From Pocillopora verrucosa (lineage: Eukaryota; Cnidaria; Anthozoa; Scleractinia; Pocilloporidae): a DNA stretch of 64,000 bases. Numbering within the stretch: the stretch's first letter is position 1; every line of letters begins with the position of its first letter. Below are positions 40,377-52,000 of this stretch, piece by piece. Location of the stretch: NCBI RefSeq assembly GCF_036669915.1, contig NC_089325.1, forward strand, positions 20,128,331 to 20,192,330, in the 5' to 3' direction. A program made the translations under genes and the position numbers. The notes beneath the pieces were generated by a model. That model did not search any database. It worked only from the letters and a program-made list of their open reading frames with translations, and had not been told where the DNA came from.

Positions 40377-42571
40377 AGAGAATTCGATACAGTCATGTCA
40401 AGTCAACGGTTCTCAGAGTTCACTGTGCTTTATGACAAGTACCTGGACTATCTTCGTGGCAGTAATGGGAAGCTGTCTAGCTTCTGAATGTCTTATATTG
40501 ATATGGTAGAGATTCTTCTGAATTTGCTGAGAGAATCCAGAAAGGGAGATTGGGAGCTACATCCATCAGCCATTAGAAAAATGACAATCTTAACTATGCT
40601 CATTAATTGTCGGCATATGTCTCTGAGATGTCTCACCTGGAAGAAGAACACCCAGAAGCTTTCAAATATCTAAAATCTGGAGGATGTTCAGTCCAGATAG
40701 GGGAGGACAACCCCTTTGGAAAATTTCCTGTCGTTCCAAACATGCGAAGAAAATGTAAATAAAGACACAGACAGAAAGGGGCACCAAAGGATTAAGCCTT
40801 AAAGCAGGAGCGGTGAGCAAGTACTATCCGGTTGCCGAATAACGCAGTATCTTCCTGAAGCTGATGAAGGACATGTTAGACTTGAACAAATCAATTTGCC
40901 AGCACACCGATCTCCAGAAACCAGAATTGTAAGAGATGAGATGGATGTTAAGTCCGTGGTAGTAATGCTCCAAAGTCACTGGCTTGACCCATTCAGCAAC
41001 GTGCAGCAAGATCTGGTTTGTCTCTCCACTGGAAAAGTGGCCCCTCCAAAGATACAACAAGATTTGCTTACTGCTAAAGCTGCTGGAGAGAGTGCATACG
41101 AAACCTTTCGTGTAAAGCAACTGGAGTAACAGCCACCTCAAACCAAGTTCCACGTCACAATCACCAAGGCAAAGCTGCAAACATTTACCGAGCTGAACAA
41201 TAAGGTGCAAGTCCGGAACAAAACGTCCAAAGAGATCATCCTGGAAGCTGATAGAAATCTATTCATCCAGATGATATTAATAGCTGAAATCAGAAAACTT
41301 CAAATGAGGGAAGTTCTAAGTCATCCACTGGGGCCCCTTCCCTGGGCGTTGTCCACTGCTGATGGATCATCATGAAGAAAAACAAACAGATAGCTTTTGC
41401 AAAAGAACTGCAATAAAATGTTCCAGCCGCAGACGTGATCCTGCAATCATCAGCATGTGTAATATATGCTTTGGCCCTCGTACAGAGACTCAAAGGAGAC
41501 CACAAGACGTTTGCCGAGGTGGCCGATTCTCTACTAGGCTTGGCGCTGCACTAATGGTCTAACTCAAGGAGAATAGATGCTATATTTAATGTATACAAAG
41601 AAACCTCCATCAAAAATGCAGAAAAAGAGAAGAGGGGAGCAGAATTTGGCGATGAATTTAGAAACATTCAATCCGAACACAGAGTGCAGCAGTGGAGAAA
41701 ATCCCTTTTGAATCCAAAGAATAAAAAGGCCTTCGCAGATTTGTGGTAAAGGAGTGGAGACGGGATAGATACGGGATAAAGTTGACAGGCAATGTAGAAG
41801 ATACAGACGTATTCTTACTTTGCCTGGCGCAAGTGCTTTATTCCGGCATCCATGTATGTCAAGTGTGGAACGCAGACAAGAACTAGATATGTTAGTATCT
41901 CCAGTTTGGTGGGGGCCGTAGGAGGAAAACTTTGCAAATGCCTAATTGGCATGCATGGTTTCACTGGTTGTGACAATGTGAGTGCATTCGCTGGAAGGGG
42001 AGAGATAATAGCCCTACGACTTGTCAAGCGGCAGAAGTCCTACGAAGAATTTTTTAAGCAGCTAGGGATGGAATGGGTTCTTTCGAATGAGCTATTTCAG
42101 AGCCTCCAAGAGTTTACATGTAAGCTCTACTGCTCTCAACCAGGCACTGATAACATCAATGAGATGAGGTACAGGTTATTCTGCGCCAAGAAGGGTAACA
42201 TCGACTCCACCCAGTTACCACCACATGCTGACTGCTTGCTCAAGCATGCTTCTCGAGAAAACTTCCAAGCAGTCATTTGGAAGGGAAGTCTGCAACACTG
42301 CCCTTTGACACCCACGCCCAGCGGTTCTGGCTGGCGGGAAGGCGGCGATAACTTTGCCATTGACTGGATGAGCGGTGACCCAGCCCCTACAGCCGTGCTA
42401 GAGCTACTGTCCTGCTCATGTGCAAGGTCCTGTCAACTTCCTACCTACTGTTGCCTAGAAAATGGTTTGAAGTGCACCGATGTGTGGAAGCTTTTAGACT
42501 ATGGCAACCGATGTGAAGATTCTATCGAGGAGGTTGTCTCAGATGATAGCGACAAAGACGAGGAAATCTAA
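40377..42571 (+). pseudogene. Repeated cnidarian gene of unknown function, nearly full span, broken
   Basis: Begins REFDTVMSSQRFSEFTVLYD, continues through MVEILLNLLRESRKGDWELH, the KAGAVSKYY block and the VYKETSIKNAEKEKRGAEF block, and ends in an open 239-codon C-terminal part with GMHGFTGCDNVSAFAGRGE, ELRYRLF-like NEMRYRLFCAKKG and a Cys-rich tail SCSCARSCQLPTYCC with GLKCTD. From memory, relatives in coral genomes have an EEADTR motif before the FTGCD motif, reminding of a PIN/FEN-like nuclease core; here that segment is deleted (around 41760-41810). An in-frame stop lies in the N-terminal part and the frame changes several times. Role unknown. Confidence 0.75.
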
Positions 42572-43827
42572 CTTAAAGTTTTAATGTAACTTTGCACATG
42601 TACCGGGCATTCTCTTATATTCTGAATAATTTTTTCATATTTAACATTTGGCAAGTGTTGTCATGGAAACCATCCAGGAACAACTTCTATAAGTTAAATA
42701 TATGTTTGTGACTTTAACTCTGAAAACAAAGTTTGGGATTTTCAGTGACTAAAAACCAGTGTATGTAACATTTGGCTGTATTTGCATTTGCTTGTAATTG
42801 ACTGTAAGGAGTAGTAGTCACATTTGCACCAATTCTATCTGTTCAGCCAAACCGAATCAATCATTTGAACCCGTGATAAGCCTGGTATAGCTACTCGTTT
42901 GGCATAGTTATCAGGGTTATTATATATCAAAATAAACTGGAGGAATCATTGTTGTTTAAAATGAGCGTTACAATGTAATTAATGCAATTTACTCCAGCAA
43001 TTTCCCTTTTTTTCCCTTTCCCTTTTCATGTTTGTAATTTGGCAAGTGTTGCCATGGAAACCATTCAGGGGCAATACCTGTTAGTCATACATACGTCGTT
43101 GGAAATTAACTCTGAAAACAACTTTTGAGATTTTTAATAACTAAAAATCAATGTTTGAAACGTTTTCAGGTTTCCGTTTGACTGTTAATAACCATCTTCG
43201 TACCAAGTCTGCCTATTAAGCCAAACTGAGTGACGTCATTTAATCACGTGATAATCCTGATAAAGCTACTCAATTGGCATGGTTATCATATACCAAAATA
43301 AACTAGAGAAATCAATGTTGTTAAAAATGAGGGTTAGAATTTGTCCCTCTTTTTGGTACCAAATGCCCCTTTTTAGGGTCCTGGCCTATGGACTATTTGA
43401 TATTGCAAGAGCCACTGTTGTATTCAGTCGCTTTCCCTTGCCCATCTAACGTCGACCTTGCTCTTTCCTTCCCTGTACGACCTGCTTACAAGAAAACAAA
43501 TTAATATTCCTTCGCTATGATTTTACATTCTAATTTTGTTTGAGGTGGCTTTGAAGAGCAGCTGACACCATTTCTGCGAATCTCGGCAAATAATCGCGAC
43601 ATAGAGGTTCACAAAGTGATATGAAACTCCTAGATTTTGCTGCGGAAACGCAAAAAGTGTTCATGGGTGGTGGTGGATGCAGAAAAGATTTCATTCCAAA
43701 TCATGACCTCAGGTCATCTGCTGTGTTTGCACAAGCATATAGAAAACTTTCCTAACCAACTCGCATTGGTAAGTATTCCAACCTCCAGATTGTCAATTGT
43801 TTACCATCTACCATTTCTCGTGTGTAA
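42572..43827. other. 3' flank of the repeated gene and Pro/Ile leader
   Basis: 42600-42960 and 43030-43330 are two related blocks (both with GGCAAGTGTTG.CATGGAAACCAT and ending in CAAAATAAACT), i.e. an internal tandem repeat of about 420 bases. AATAAA occurs at the end of each. 43420-43620 is the Pro-unit leader in reverse. No gene is seen. Confidence 0.55.
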
Positions 43828-43900
43828 GGTCCGTTAGCTCAGTCGGTAGAGCGTGGTGCTGATAACGCCAAGGTCGTGAGTTCGATCCTCACACGGACCA
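43828..43900 (+). tRNA. tRNA-Ile (GAT)
   Basis: The same 73-nt sequence as 23621: acceptor GGTCCGT/ACGGACC, loop CTGATAA, T loop TTCGATC, all stems paired. T4 follows about 10 nt downstream (ACTCTTTTG). It is very probably functional. Confidence 0.95.
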
Positions 43901-44492
43901 GAGAATACTCTTTTGTTTCAATAAAGCCATCTGAACAAAAGACTAATTTGTTACTGACTTTCCATTTCATCTAGGTGTCTTTATTTAATCTGATAACTTT
44001 TCAGTATATGTTGGCTTGTTAATCTTCAACAACAGGGTATTCGTACACCTACGAATTCTTTGTGGGGACGTGCAAACAAGTTTTTCAAAGCCTGATCCTA
44101 GTTTGGACCAAACGTTTCTTTTCCTAAACTTATTTTCATGCCCTCCCTCTACTTTTTTCAGATCTGGTCGATGTTAAAATTTGGTGAAATACACTCACAA
44201 GATCAGCTTGAATGACACAGTTGGGTCTTTTCTCTTCCTCTTTTATTCATTTGGAGAAAAAAGAACAATTACGTTGATACGTTTTGATCTTTTAATAAGG
44301 TTAAGGGTTTAGGGCTGAGGTACGTCCCACGTACCACAACACAAAACCACCGCTGTCCAACAGTGATTGTTCAGTGCCTATTGGAGAAATATCTTTAATA
44401 TGCTACTTTACTCTGATTCTCAAAGGTTTGTCTATATCGATGATTATCTATTTATTTCAGTTTGATGAGATTAATAACTTTTCATAGTTAAG

Positions 44493-44563
44493 CTTTCTGT
44501 AGTGTATGGTTATCACGTCCGCCTCACACGCGCAAGGTCACAGGTTCGAGCCTTGCAGGAACA
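44493..44563 (+). pseudogene. tRNA-Val (CAC), probably inactive
   Basis: Loop CTCACAC gives CAC, and the B box GGTTCGAGCC is present, unlike the other CAC copies. It has a one-base loss in the A box (GTGTATGG for GTGTAGTGG), a C:C at the acceptor end, and the anticodon stem and T stem each have a clash. The duplicate is at 52670. Confidence 0.75.
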
Positions 44564-44930
44564 AAGATAATATGTTCGCAATTATGTCCTTAGTTCCAAA
44601 TCTGTTCTGTTTTCATATTCTATCAAACAAATCAAAGTTGCATTACACTTTTATTTTCCTAAAAACCTTTCTTTATTTAGACGCCATTAAGTCTGAGATA
44701 GACCAAAATGCTAAAATCATCAGTTGAGCACATTGTCACCCGCCGGTTGCAAGGTAAATTGCGTCGGGATTACTTACCGAGATTCGCAAAGCGATGTTAG
44801 CTATGTCACAGACACCTCAAACAAAACAAATATAATAAATCCACAGCGACAGATCATTGAAGCAGGTCACTGAGAGAAGAATAGAGTTGATTTCGCAAGA
44901 GGCCACGAAAAACGATTAAGTAAAAACAGG

Positions 44931-44964
44931 GGCACCTACCGTCCAAGATGGAGGTGCCTTTTTT
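44931..44964 (+). other. Hairpin followed by T6
   Basis: GGCACCT (44931-44937) pairs perfectly with AGGTGCC (44952-44958), loop of 14 bases, followed at once by TTTTTT. It derives from the Thr-like relic at 63741 by deletion of the T arm. It looks like a Pol III terminator-ended hairpin, but no B box remains. The copy in unit B2 is at 53108-53141. Confidence 0.5.
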
Positions 44965-45309
44965 ATTGTTAGCAAAAACATTTTGCAAATTGCACCCAAT
45001 AAGTTAGTGGGAGTTGGTAAACTATATTGAATACAGTCATCTTTACGAAAAGAAGGAATAAAAAGATATACAGATATACGAAAGCTTAGACAATCCCCCC
45101 TCTATCATTTCGAGAAGGATCTGAGCAATAATACAAAGTTGATTAGATTTGCTCCATGTGATGACACTGGTCGGGTTGTTTCAGTTTCCGAAAAAACAAA
45201 GATTTCACAAAGATTTCACAAAGATTTCAAATTCGTTTTTCATGAATACCACAAAAATATTTTAATCAGATGGAAACGGGAATTTTTCTATTTTCCTGTA
45301 AAAAAAGTT

Positions 45310-45376
45310 CTCCCCGGCGGGGAATCGATCCCCGGTCTCCCACAGGCGGGGATACTCACCACTATACTACCGAGGA
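45310..45376 (-). pseudogene. tRNA-Asp with deleted anticodon loop bases
   Basis: Identical to 53477-53548 except that five bases of the anticodon arm are gone (CCGCCTGTGGGAGACC against CCGCCTGTCATGTGGGAGACC). The acceptor, D and T arms are intact. The loss happened after the tandem duplication, so it is very young. Confidence 0.9.
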
Positions 45377-45904
45377 CCTCTGTGGGGTGATAGGTGGATA
45401 ATATTAATTGATAATCGATGCCTTAGAGAACGAGCAGTTTTGGAAACAATATTGCAGGTTCCTTTAGATCGGTGCTTTTTTTATTTTAGGCGAAAAAAAA
45501 TTTTGCAAGCTGCACCCGATAAGTTAGTGGGAGTTAGTAAACAACAAAGAATACAGTCATCTTTACGAGCAGAAGGAAAAATAAGATATACATCGCTATA
45601 CAGCTAGAGTTTGTCAATTCACAAGATTGGAATTTGAAAAGTACTAGGCCTTATAGAATGACGAACTCATAAAATGACGACAGCCAAGACAACCCCCCTC
45701 TATCATCTCGAGAAGAATCTAAACAATAAGACAAAGTTGATTAAAATTTACTTCCTCTAACGACACTGGTCGGGTTGTTTCTGTTTCCGTTTTCACATGC
45801 GCATCGCAAAGATTTCAAATTTGTTTTTCCATGAATACCACAAAGAGTTTTGAACCAGATAAAAATGGGAATTCTTCTAACTACCTGTAAAAAATAAGTA
45901 ATAT

Positions 45905-45976
45905 CTCCCCGGCGAGGAATCGAACCCCGGTCTCCCGCGTGACAGGCGGGGATACTCACCACTATACTATCAAGGA
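45905..45976 (-). tRNA. tRNA-Asp (GTC)
   Basis: 72 nt; loop CTGTCAC (GTC), anticodon stem CCCGC/GCGGG, D arm as in functional Asp genes, T stem CGGGG/CCTCG with one G:T. The acceptor TCCTTGA/CCGGGGA has one A:C pair. A T6 run lies about 11 nt downstream. Slightly more decayed than its duplicate 54076. Confidence 0.82.
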
Positions 45977-45999
45977 GCTCTGTGTGGATACAGTTCAAT

Positions 46000-46877
46000 G
46001 GATAATAGGTCCCCTGTATAGAACCAGTAGTTTTGAAAACAATCTCAGGCCCCTTTAGATCTTTTTGTCATTATGACTTTCCGAACAAAGAAGGAGCTAA
46101 CCGTAGTAAGAACATATATTGTGAATTGCAAAATGCCAGCTTTTATGATCCTGTTAATTTTAACTCGTGGATATGCGAAGCAACGAGTGATGTGGAGATT
46201 TGATATGCACATTTCGTGGCGTTAGCGAGGCCTCAACAGTTCGGTAAGGGCATGCGTCTTATTCAAGATGGCGGACCAACTTTGGGTCACCAAGGGAGCA
46301 CTATTCCTGTTTTACTGGAATCACAGGATAATTGGCTTAGGTAAAAAGAGCCACGAGTTCACCAGAGTGTCACTTTGATTTGTTTTTAACTGCCGTTACC
46401 ACGACAAACAGCAGCAACAACATGATTAACTCCTTCAGCATCTTTTATTGCCCAGACTGAGAAACTTATTCAAGACATTGAAAAGGGACCAGGCCAAAGC
46501 AGCTGGTTCGCCTGTATCCAGACTTCCTCCCACCTCGGAAAAGAAGCAAAGTTAAGTGATCGTGAACTTTATTGTTTCTAACGCAAAGTCGGCGAGAATA
46601 CATAATAAATGCACTCAAGACTACAAAAGAAACAGTGGAATAAAATAGAACATTCCCCTGACATAGGATATACCAAAAGAACTCCGTGATCACATTTTTC
46701 ATCCATTTGATAGAGGCAACCAAAGTCGGATAAGAAAAAAAACGTAATCAAGGGCCCAGCATAGTTAATCTTTGTTCCGGGTTTCACGGCGATTATCTAT
46801 CAATTGTATTACCGAAATGGAAATGTAGCGCATCTCAAGGCAGATGGAACGTGCTGCAAGGGAACTGGGTCGTACGG
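46000..46877. other. Asp-unit and Asn-like flank
   Basis: 46010-46240 is the Asp flank; 46380-46800 is Asn-unit-like flank related to 30320-30560. No RNA or protein gene is seen. Confidence 0.5.
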
Positions 46878-48123
46878 CATCGCCCAGAATGCTATTGTCT
46901 TTCGCGACATGTACTTGCAGTGCCCATTTAATCAGCGGGCAGCATAATAATTTGCATATCCTGAACTAGTCGGTTGTGATTGGTCAGCAGGTAAAGCTTT
47001 GGGAATACATGAGTCTCTTTGCAGATTTCAGCTGCTGTCAATCAAACGGTTGGATGCGTAAAGTAAATCCCAAGGTGACATAAAGTGAACAATAGCAATA
47101 ATTAACAATAGCCACGCTCTTAACAAAGCGTTTAGCAAATTCGTTTGCAGCGAATTCTTATATGGACTGACAGACTCCCGTTGGTCAAAATGTTATCGGA
47201 ATTATAAAAATTAGTATCATGAAAATAGAAAATAGAAAAAAGAAAAATTTAGAAAAAAAGTATCATGAAGAATCTACTTCGTTAAAATCGCTTCAATCGG
47301 TAGAGAAAAATATGAGCGATGCTTCCGACAACCGGCTTGTGAGTGCGACGATCGTCGAGATAGAACTAGAGTCTATCTTGCGACAATAATAGGAATGTGG
47401 TTTCCATATGATAATAACGATTGCTGAATATTTCTGCAGCGATCTCAGCGATCATATCTTAAAAGCTTTTACAGTTTTTTAAGCATTGTCTAGTTACCAC
47501 CTCAATTTCAATACTAATTAGGCGGCGTGTGCGCGATTGTTTGCGGAGGCGGAGCTTAACATACCTTGATATTCTCGCGGGAAGTTTAAAATAGGTCACT
47601 TGTATTCTCGTGGGGGTCTCCAAAGGACAAATTTGGATAGAACACTACGATGCTTAGCAAACGTTTTCGAAATTCGCGTTTTGCGACTACTTCCAGAGTT
47701 TGGAATCCCTTGAAAATTTCTATGACGCTTTCTAGAATGTCAAATAAAAATAACCATATGGTAAAAGAGAAATCTAGCAATTGAGTGAAGATAAATTACG
47801 CCTGAAAGTGCGCTGAGATCGACTTCTCATACAAGCAGGATGCTAACATAGTCAATTTTCAAGGCAAATTTGCGACCTCTTCTGAAAGCGCAAGAACAAA
47901 GTGAGAATGATACACTATTCAATTGAACTTTCCTCTTTAAAAGCCATATGGTAAAAGTAGCATTTGAAAAGTAGTTTATCCGTAAACGAAGAGAACGTAA
48001 GCCTTCCTCGACATTTTCAGCCCTTTTCCTTTATTGTTTGACAATCATTTTCTAATTAGCTTTTAAATTTAGCGCCAGCGTCTCAATGAAAGTCCCGGAT
48101 ATGTCGCTGAATTCTGGGCGATG
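46878..48123. mobile_element. Non-autonomous DNA transposon with 13-bp terminal inverted repeats
   Basis: The left end is CATCGCCCAGAAT and the right end its exact reverse complement ATTCTGGGCGATG; a further GCGACAT lies a little inside both ends. It is 1246 bases long. Tandem unit B2 has the uninterrupted site at 55046 (CGTACGGGGAAATG), whereas here the flanks are GTACGG and GGGGAAATG, which fits a 2-base GG target duplication. The interior is AT-rich and has no open frame of note, so it would depend on a transposase elsewhere. The superfamily is not determined. Confidence 0.82.
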
Positions 48124-48129
48124 GGGGAA

Positions 48130-48513
48130 ATGTGTCGTACCTCAAGGCAGATGGATCGTACTTCAAGGGAAATGGCGAGACGTGCAAAACCAGTTTACGA
48201 CGCGAAGGACAGCCTATCCAACAAGAAAAACAAGTGCTTTGACCTCTCCTTTTTCAAGAAAAACTCAAAGGAAGACTTCATTCGACAAAGCAGACAAGGG
48301 CCTACCGGGTCGCTTATTGGTGCGCTTGTTGGTCGTACAAGCCATGGAACACCAAAACTATCTGAAGAATTATTTTTTAGCATATTGCGCCTCTCATATT
48401 TACTGAGTAAAACTGATCTTTCAAGATAATACTGAATTATTAATTCTAAACAGTGGGGCCGGATACCCTCTATTCCTGAAAGGCAGGAGTCCGCGCATGT
48501 TATAGATAGGATT
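48130..48513 (+). repeat. tRNA-Ala leader repeat, unit B1
   Basis: The leader upstream of an Ala relic, repeated in unit B2 at 55040-55434 and related to 38330-38712. Ends GATAGGATT directly before the tRNA start. Confidence 0.75.
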
Positions 48514-48551
48514 GGGGAATTAGCTCAAGTGGTAGATACCCGGATTCTCCA
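48514..48551 (+). pseudogene. tRNA-Ala, D arm joined to acceptor 3' strand
   Basis: GGGGAATTAGCTCAAGTGGT followed by AGATACCCGGATTCTCCA. The anticodon arm and T-arm 5' half (35 bases) are removed, apparently between two GA dinucleotides. The duplicate at 55435 has the same deletion, so it predates the tandem duplication. Confidence 0.9.
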
Positions 48552-49443
48552 TTTAGTGCTCGTATTGTTTATTCTTTGAAAAAAAGCTTGCCTTGGCTGG
48601 TTATCCGATCAATGTTTAGCCGCTGTTTAACAAAACCGCGTTCTGAGCCATCTTCAGTTAAGCTGTAATTTTTTTATCTGAACATTTATTTTTGTAAATA
48701 GTGTCAAGAGAGCCAAAAGCTGATAGTGGAGGGACATGTATTCAATTAAATCGACCCTTTATAGAGAATCCCTGAGCCCCACTGGCTGCATAAAACCGCG
48801 GTTTGGTTTAGACCTCGTGTAAATAACCGGCCCCAAATGTCCAAAGAAAGGATGACCAAGCGGATACCGAGTCTTAAAGACCATTTTGCAATTGTGTCTA
48901 AGAACGTGTTGATCTCTTCGAACTTCGATGAGTTAGTTCATTACAGTATGATGAGTATCGCTATTTTCCAGGTATTGCCATAAAGAAAAAGGTGATGATG
49001 ATAATAATATAGTAATAACAATGATAGAAATCTGCAAAAATCTGAAAGTAGGTACAGTACTAAAGGAAACTAAACTATGTACAGATGGTTGTAACTGTGT
49101 AATGTCCGTTTTTTAATTTTCGCGGTTTGTATCGTGATGTTTGTAATTAGATTCACAGACTGGCCCGCCTAGACTAGCATCGGCTAATCGCCTAAATAAT
49201 TAAAAAACAGGTACAGTAAAAGACTGCTGTAGTTGTTGAAGCTTCACGATAACGCTCTTCAAATTGGTTTGGGATTCAATATCTACGGGAAACATCTTGA
49301 AAACGGAACTTTTCGAACATCATCGCCTCACTATTATTTATAAATTTTGGCGAGATAAACAGACTCTTGTTAAGCATCCGTTTTCCAGTGTAGAAGGAAA
49401 ATTAATTGCCTTTTTCACAGTGTAAAAGCCTTATTCAGATAAG
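48552..49443. other. Ala 3' flank and unit end
   Basis: 48590-48970 is the common Ala 3' flank. 48970-49440 occurs only here and at 55890-56360 in the window; no gene is seen in it. Confidence 0.5.
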
Positions 49444-50743
49444 ATGATATTAATAACTGAAATCAGAAAACTTCAAATGAGGGAAGTTCTAAGTCATCCA
49501 CTGGGCCCCTTCCCTGGGCGTTGTCCACTGCTGATGGATCATCATGAAGAAAAACAAACAGATAGCTTTTGCAAAAGAACTGCAATAAAATGTTCCAGCC
49601 GCAGACGTGATCCCGCAATCATCAACATGTGTAATATATACTTTGGCCCTCGTACAGAGACTCAAAGGAGACCACAAGACGTTTGCCGAGGTGGCCGATT
49701 CTCTACTAGGCTTGGCGCTGCACTAATGGTCTAACTCAAGGAGAATAGATGTTATATTTAATGTATACCAAGAAACCTCCATCAAAAATGCAGAAAAAGG
49801 GAAGGGGGGAGCAGAATTTGGCGATGAATTTAGAAACATTTAATCCGAACACAAAGTGCAGCAGTGGAGAAAATCCCTTTTGAATCCAAAGAATAAAAAG
49901 GCCTTCGCAGATTTGTGGTAAAGGAGTGGAGACGGGATAGATACGGGATAAAGTTGACAGGCAATGTAGAAGATACAGACGTATTCTTACTTTGCCTGGC
50001 GCAAGTGCTTTATTCCGGCATCCATGTATGTCAAGTGTGGAACGCAGACAAGAACTAGATATGTTAGTATCTCCAGTTTGGTGGGGGCCGTAGGAGGAAA
50101 ACTTTGCAAATGCCTAATTGGCATGCATGGTTTCACTAATTGTGACAATGTGAGTGCATTCGCTGAAAGGGGAGAGATAACAGCCCTACGACTTGTCAAG
50201 CAGCAGAAGTCCTACGAAGAATTTTTCAAGCAGCTAGGGATGGAATGGGTTCTTTCGAATGAGCTATTTCAGAGCCTCCAAGAGTTTACATGTAAGCTCT
50301 ACTGCTCTCAACCAGGCACTGATAACATCAATGAGATGAGGTACAGGTTATTCTGCGCCAAGAAGGGTAACATCGACTCCACCCAGTTACCACCACATGC
50401 TGACTGCTTGCTCAAGCATGCTTCTCGAGAAAACTTCCAAGCAGTCATTTGGAAGGGAAGTCTGCAACGCTGCCCTTTGACACCCACGCCCAGCGGTTCT
50501 GGCTGGCGGGAAGGCGGCGATAACTTTGCCATTGACTGGATGAGCGGTGACCCAGCCCCTACAGCCGTGCTAGAGCTACTGTCCTGCTCATGTGCAAGGT
50601 CCTGTCAACTTCCTACCTACTGTTGCCTAGAAAATGGTTTGAAGTGTACCGATGTGTGGAAGCTTTTAGACTATGGCAACCGATGTGAAGATTCTATCGA
50701 GGAGGTTGTCTCAGATGATAGCGACAAAGACGAGGAAATCTAA
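49444..50743 (+). pseudogene. Repeated cnidarian gene, 3' part only
   Basis: A copy of 41271-42571, so the N-terminal third is absent. The 239-codon C-terminal frame is open, as in B1, but the motif FTGCD has become FTNCD and AGRGE has become AERGE. Nearly all differences from B1 in this frame change the amino acid, which indicates no selection for protein function. The Cys-rich tail is unchanged. Confidence 0.8.
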
Positions 50744-52000
50744 CTTAAAGTTTTAATGTAACTTTGCACATGTACCGGGCATTCTCTTATATTCTGAATA
50801 ATTTTTTCATATTTAACATTTGGCAAGTGTTGTCATGGAAACCATCCAGGAACAACTTCTATAAGTTAAATATATGTTTGTGACATTAACTCTGAAAACA
50901 AAGTTTGGGATTTTCAGTGATTAAAAACCAGTGTATGTAACATTTGACTGTATTTGCATTTGCTTGTAATTGACTGTAAGGAGTAGTAGTCACATTTGCA
51001 CCAATTCTATCTGTTCAGCCAAACCGAATCAATCATTTGAACCCGTGATAAGCCTGGTATAGCTACTCGTTTGGCGTAGTTATCATGGTTATTATATGTC
51101 AAAATAAACTGGAGGAATCATTGTTGTTTAAAATGAGCGTTACAATGTAATTAATGCAATTTACTCTAGCAATTTCCCTTTTTTTTCTATTTTCCAAATA
51201 ATTATTCATGTTTGTAATTTGGCAAGTGTTGCCATGGAAACCATTCTGGGGCAATACCTGTAAGTCATACATACGTCGTTGGAAATTAACTCTGAAAACA
51301 ACTTTTGAGATTTTTAATAACTAAAAATCAATGTTTGAAACATTTTCAGGTTTCCATTTGACTGTTAATAACCATCTTCGTACCAAGTCTGCCTATTAAA
51401 CCAAACTGAGTGACGTCATTTAATCACGTGATAATCCTGATAAAGCTACTCAATTGGCATGGTTATCATATACCAAAATAAACTAGAGAAATCAATGTTG
51501 TTAAAAATGAGGGTTAGAATTTGTCCCTCTTTTTGGTACCAAATGCCCCTTTTTAGGGTCCTGGCCTATGGACTATTTGATATTGCAAGAGCCACTGTTG
51601 TATTCAGTCGCTTTCCCTTGCCCATCTAACGTCGACCTTGCTCTTTCCTTCGACCTGCTTACAAGAAAACAAATTAATATTCCTTCACTATGATTTTACA
51701 TTTTAATTTTGTTTGAAGTGGCTTTGAAGAGCAGCTGACACCATTTCTGCGAATCTCGGCAAATAATCGCGACATAGAGGTTCACAAAGTGATATGAAAC
51801 TCCTAGATTTTGCTGCGGAAACGCAAAAAGTGTTCATGGGTGGTGGTGGATGCAGAAAAGATTTCATTCCAAATCATGACCTCAGGTCATCTGCTGTGTT
51901 TGCACAAGCATATAGAAAACTTTCCTAACCAACTCGCATTGGTAAGTATTCCAACCTCCAGATTGTCAATTGTTTACCATCTACCATTTCTAGCGTGCAA
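50744..52000. other. 3' flank of the repeated gene, unit B2
   Basis: The same content as 42572-43827. No gene is seen. Confidence 0.5.

Larger units (their letters stand above)
31525..41540 (+). repeat. Segmental duplication copy A2 (direct copy of 1-5293, longer)
   Basis: The fuller version of copy A. It continues through the right arm of the large inverted repeat (34145-39897), most of which copy A1 has lost by deletion, and into the repeated gene. The junction with the tandem unit (41271) lies inside that gene. Confidence 0.88.
41271..49443 (+). repeat. Tandem duplication unit B1
   Basis: Starts at ATGATATTAATAGCTGAAAT within the repeated gene and ends at TTATTCAGATAAG just before the next unit starts at the same sequence. 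Apart from the 1246-base element at 46878-48123 and a few small indels, it matches unit B2 closely. It carries the gene 3' part, tRNA-Ile, a Val relic, two Asp copies and an Ala relic. Confidence 0.93.
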
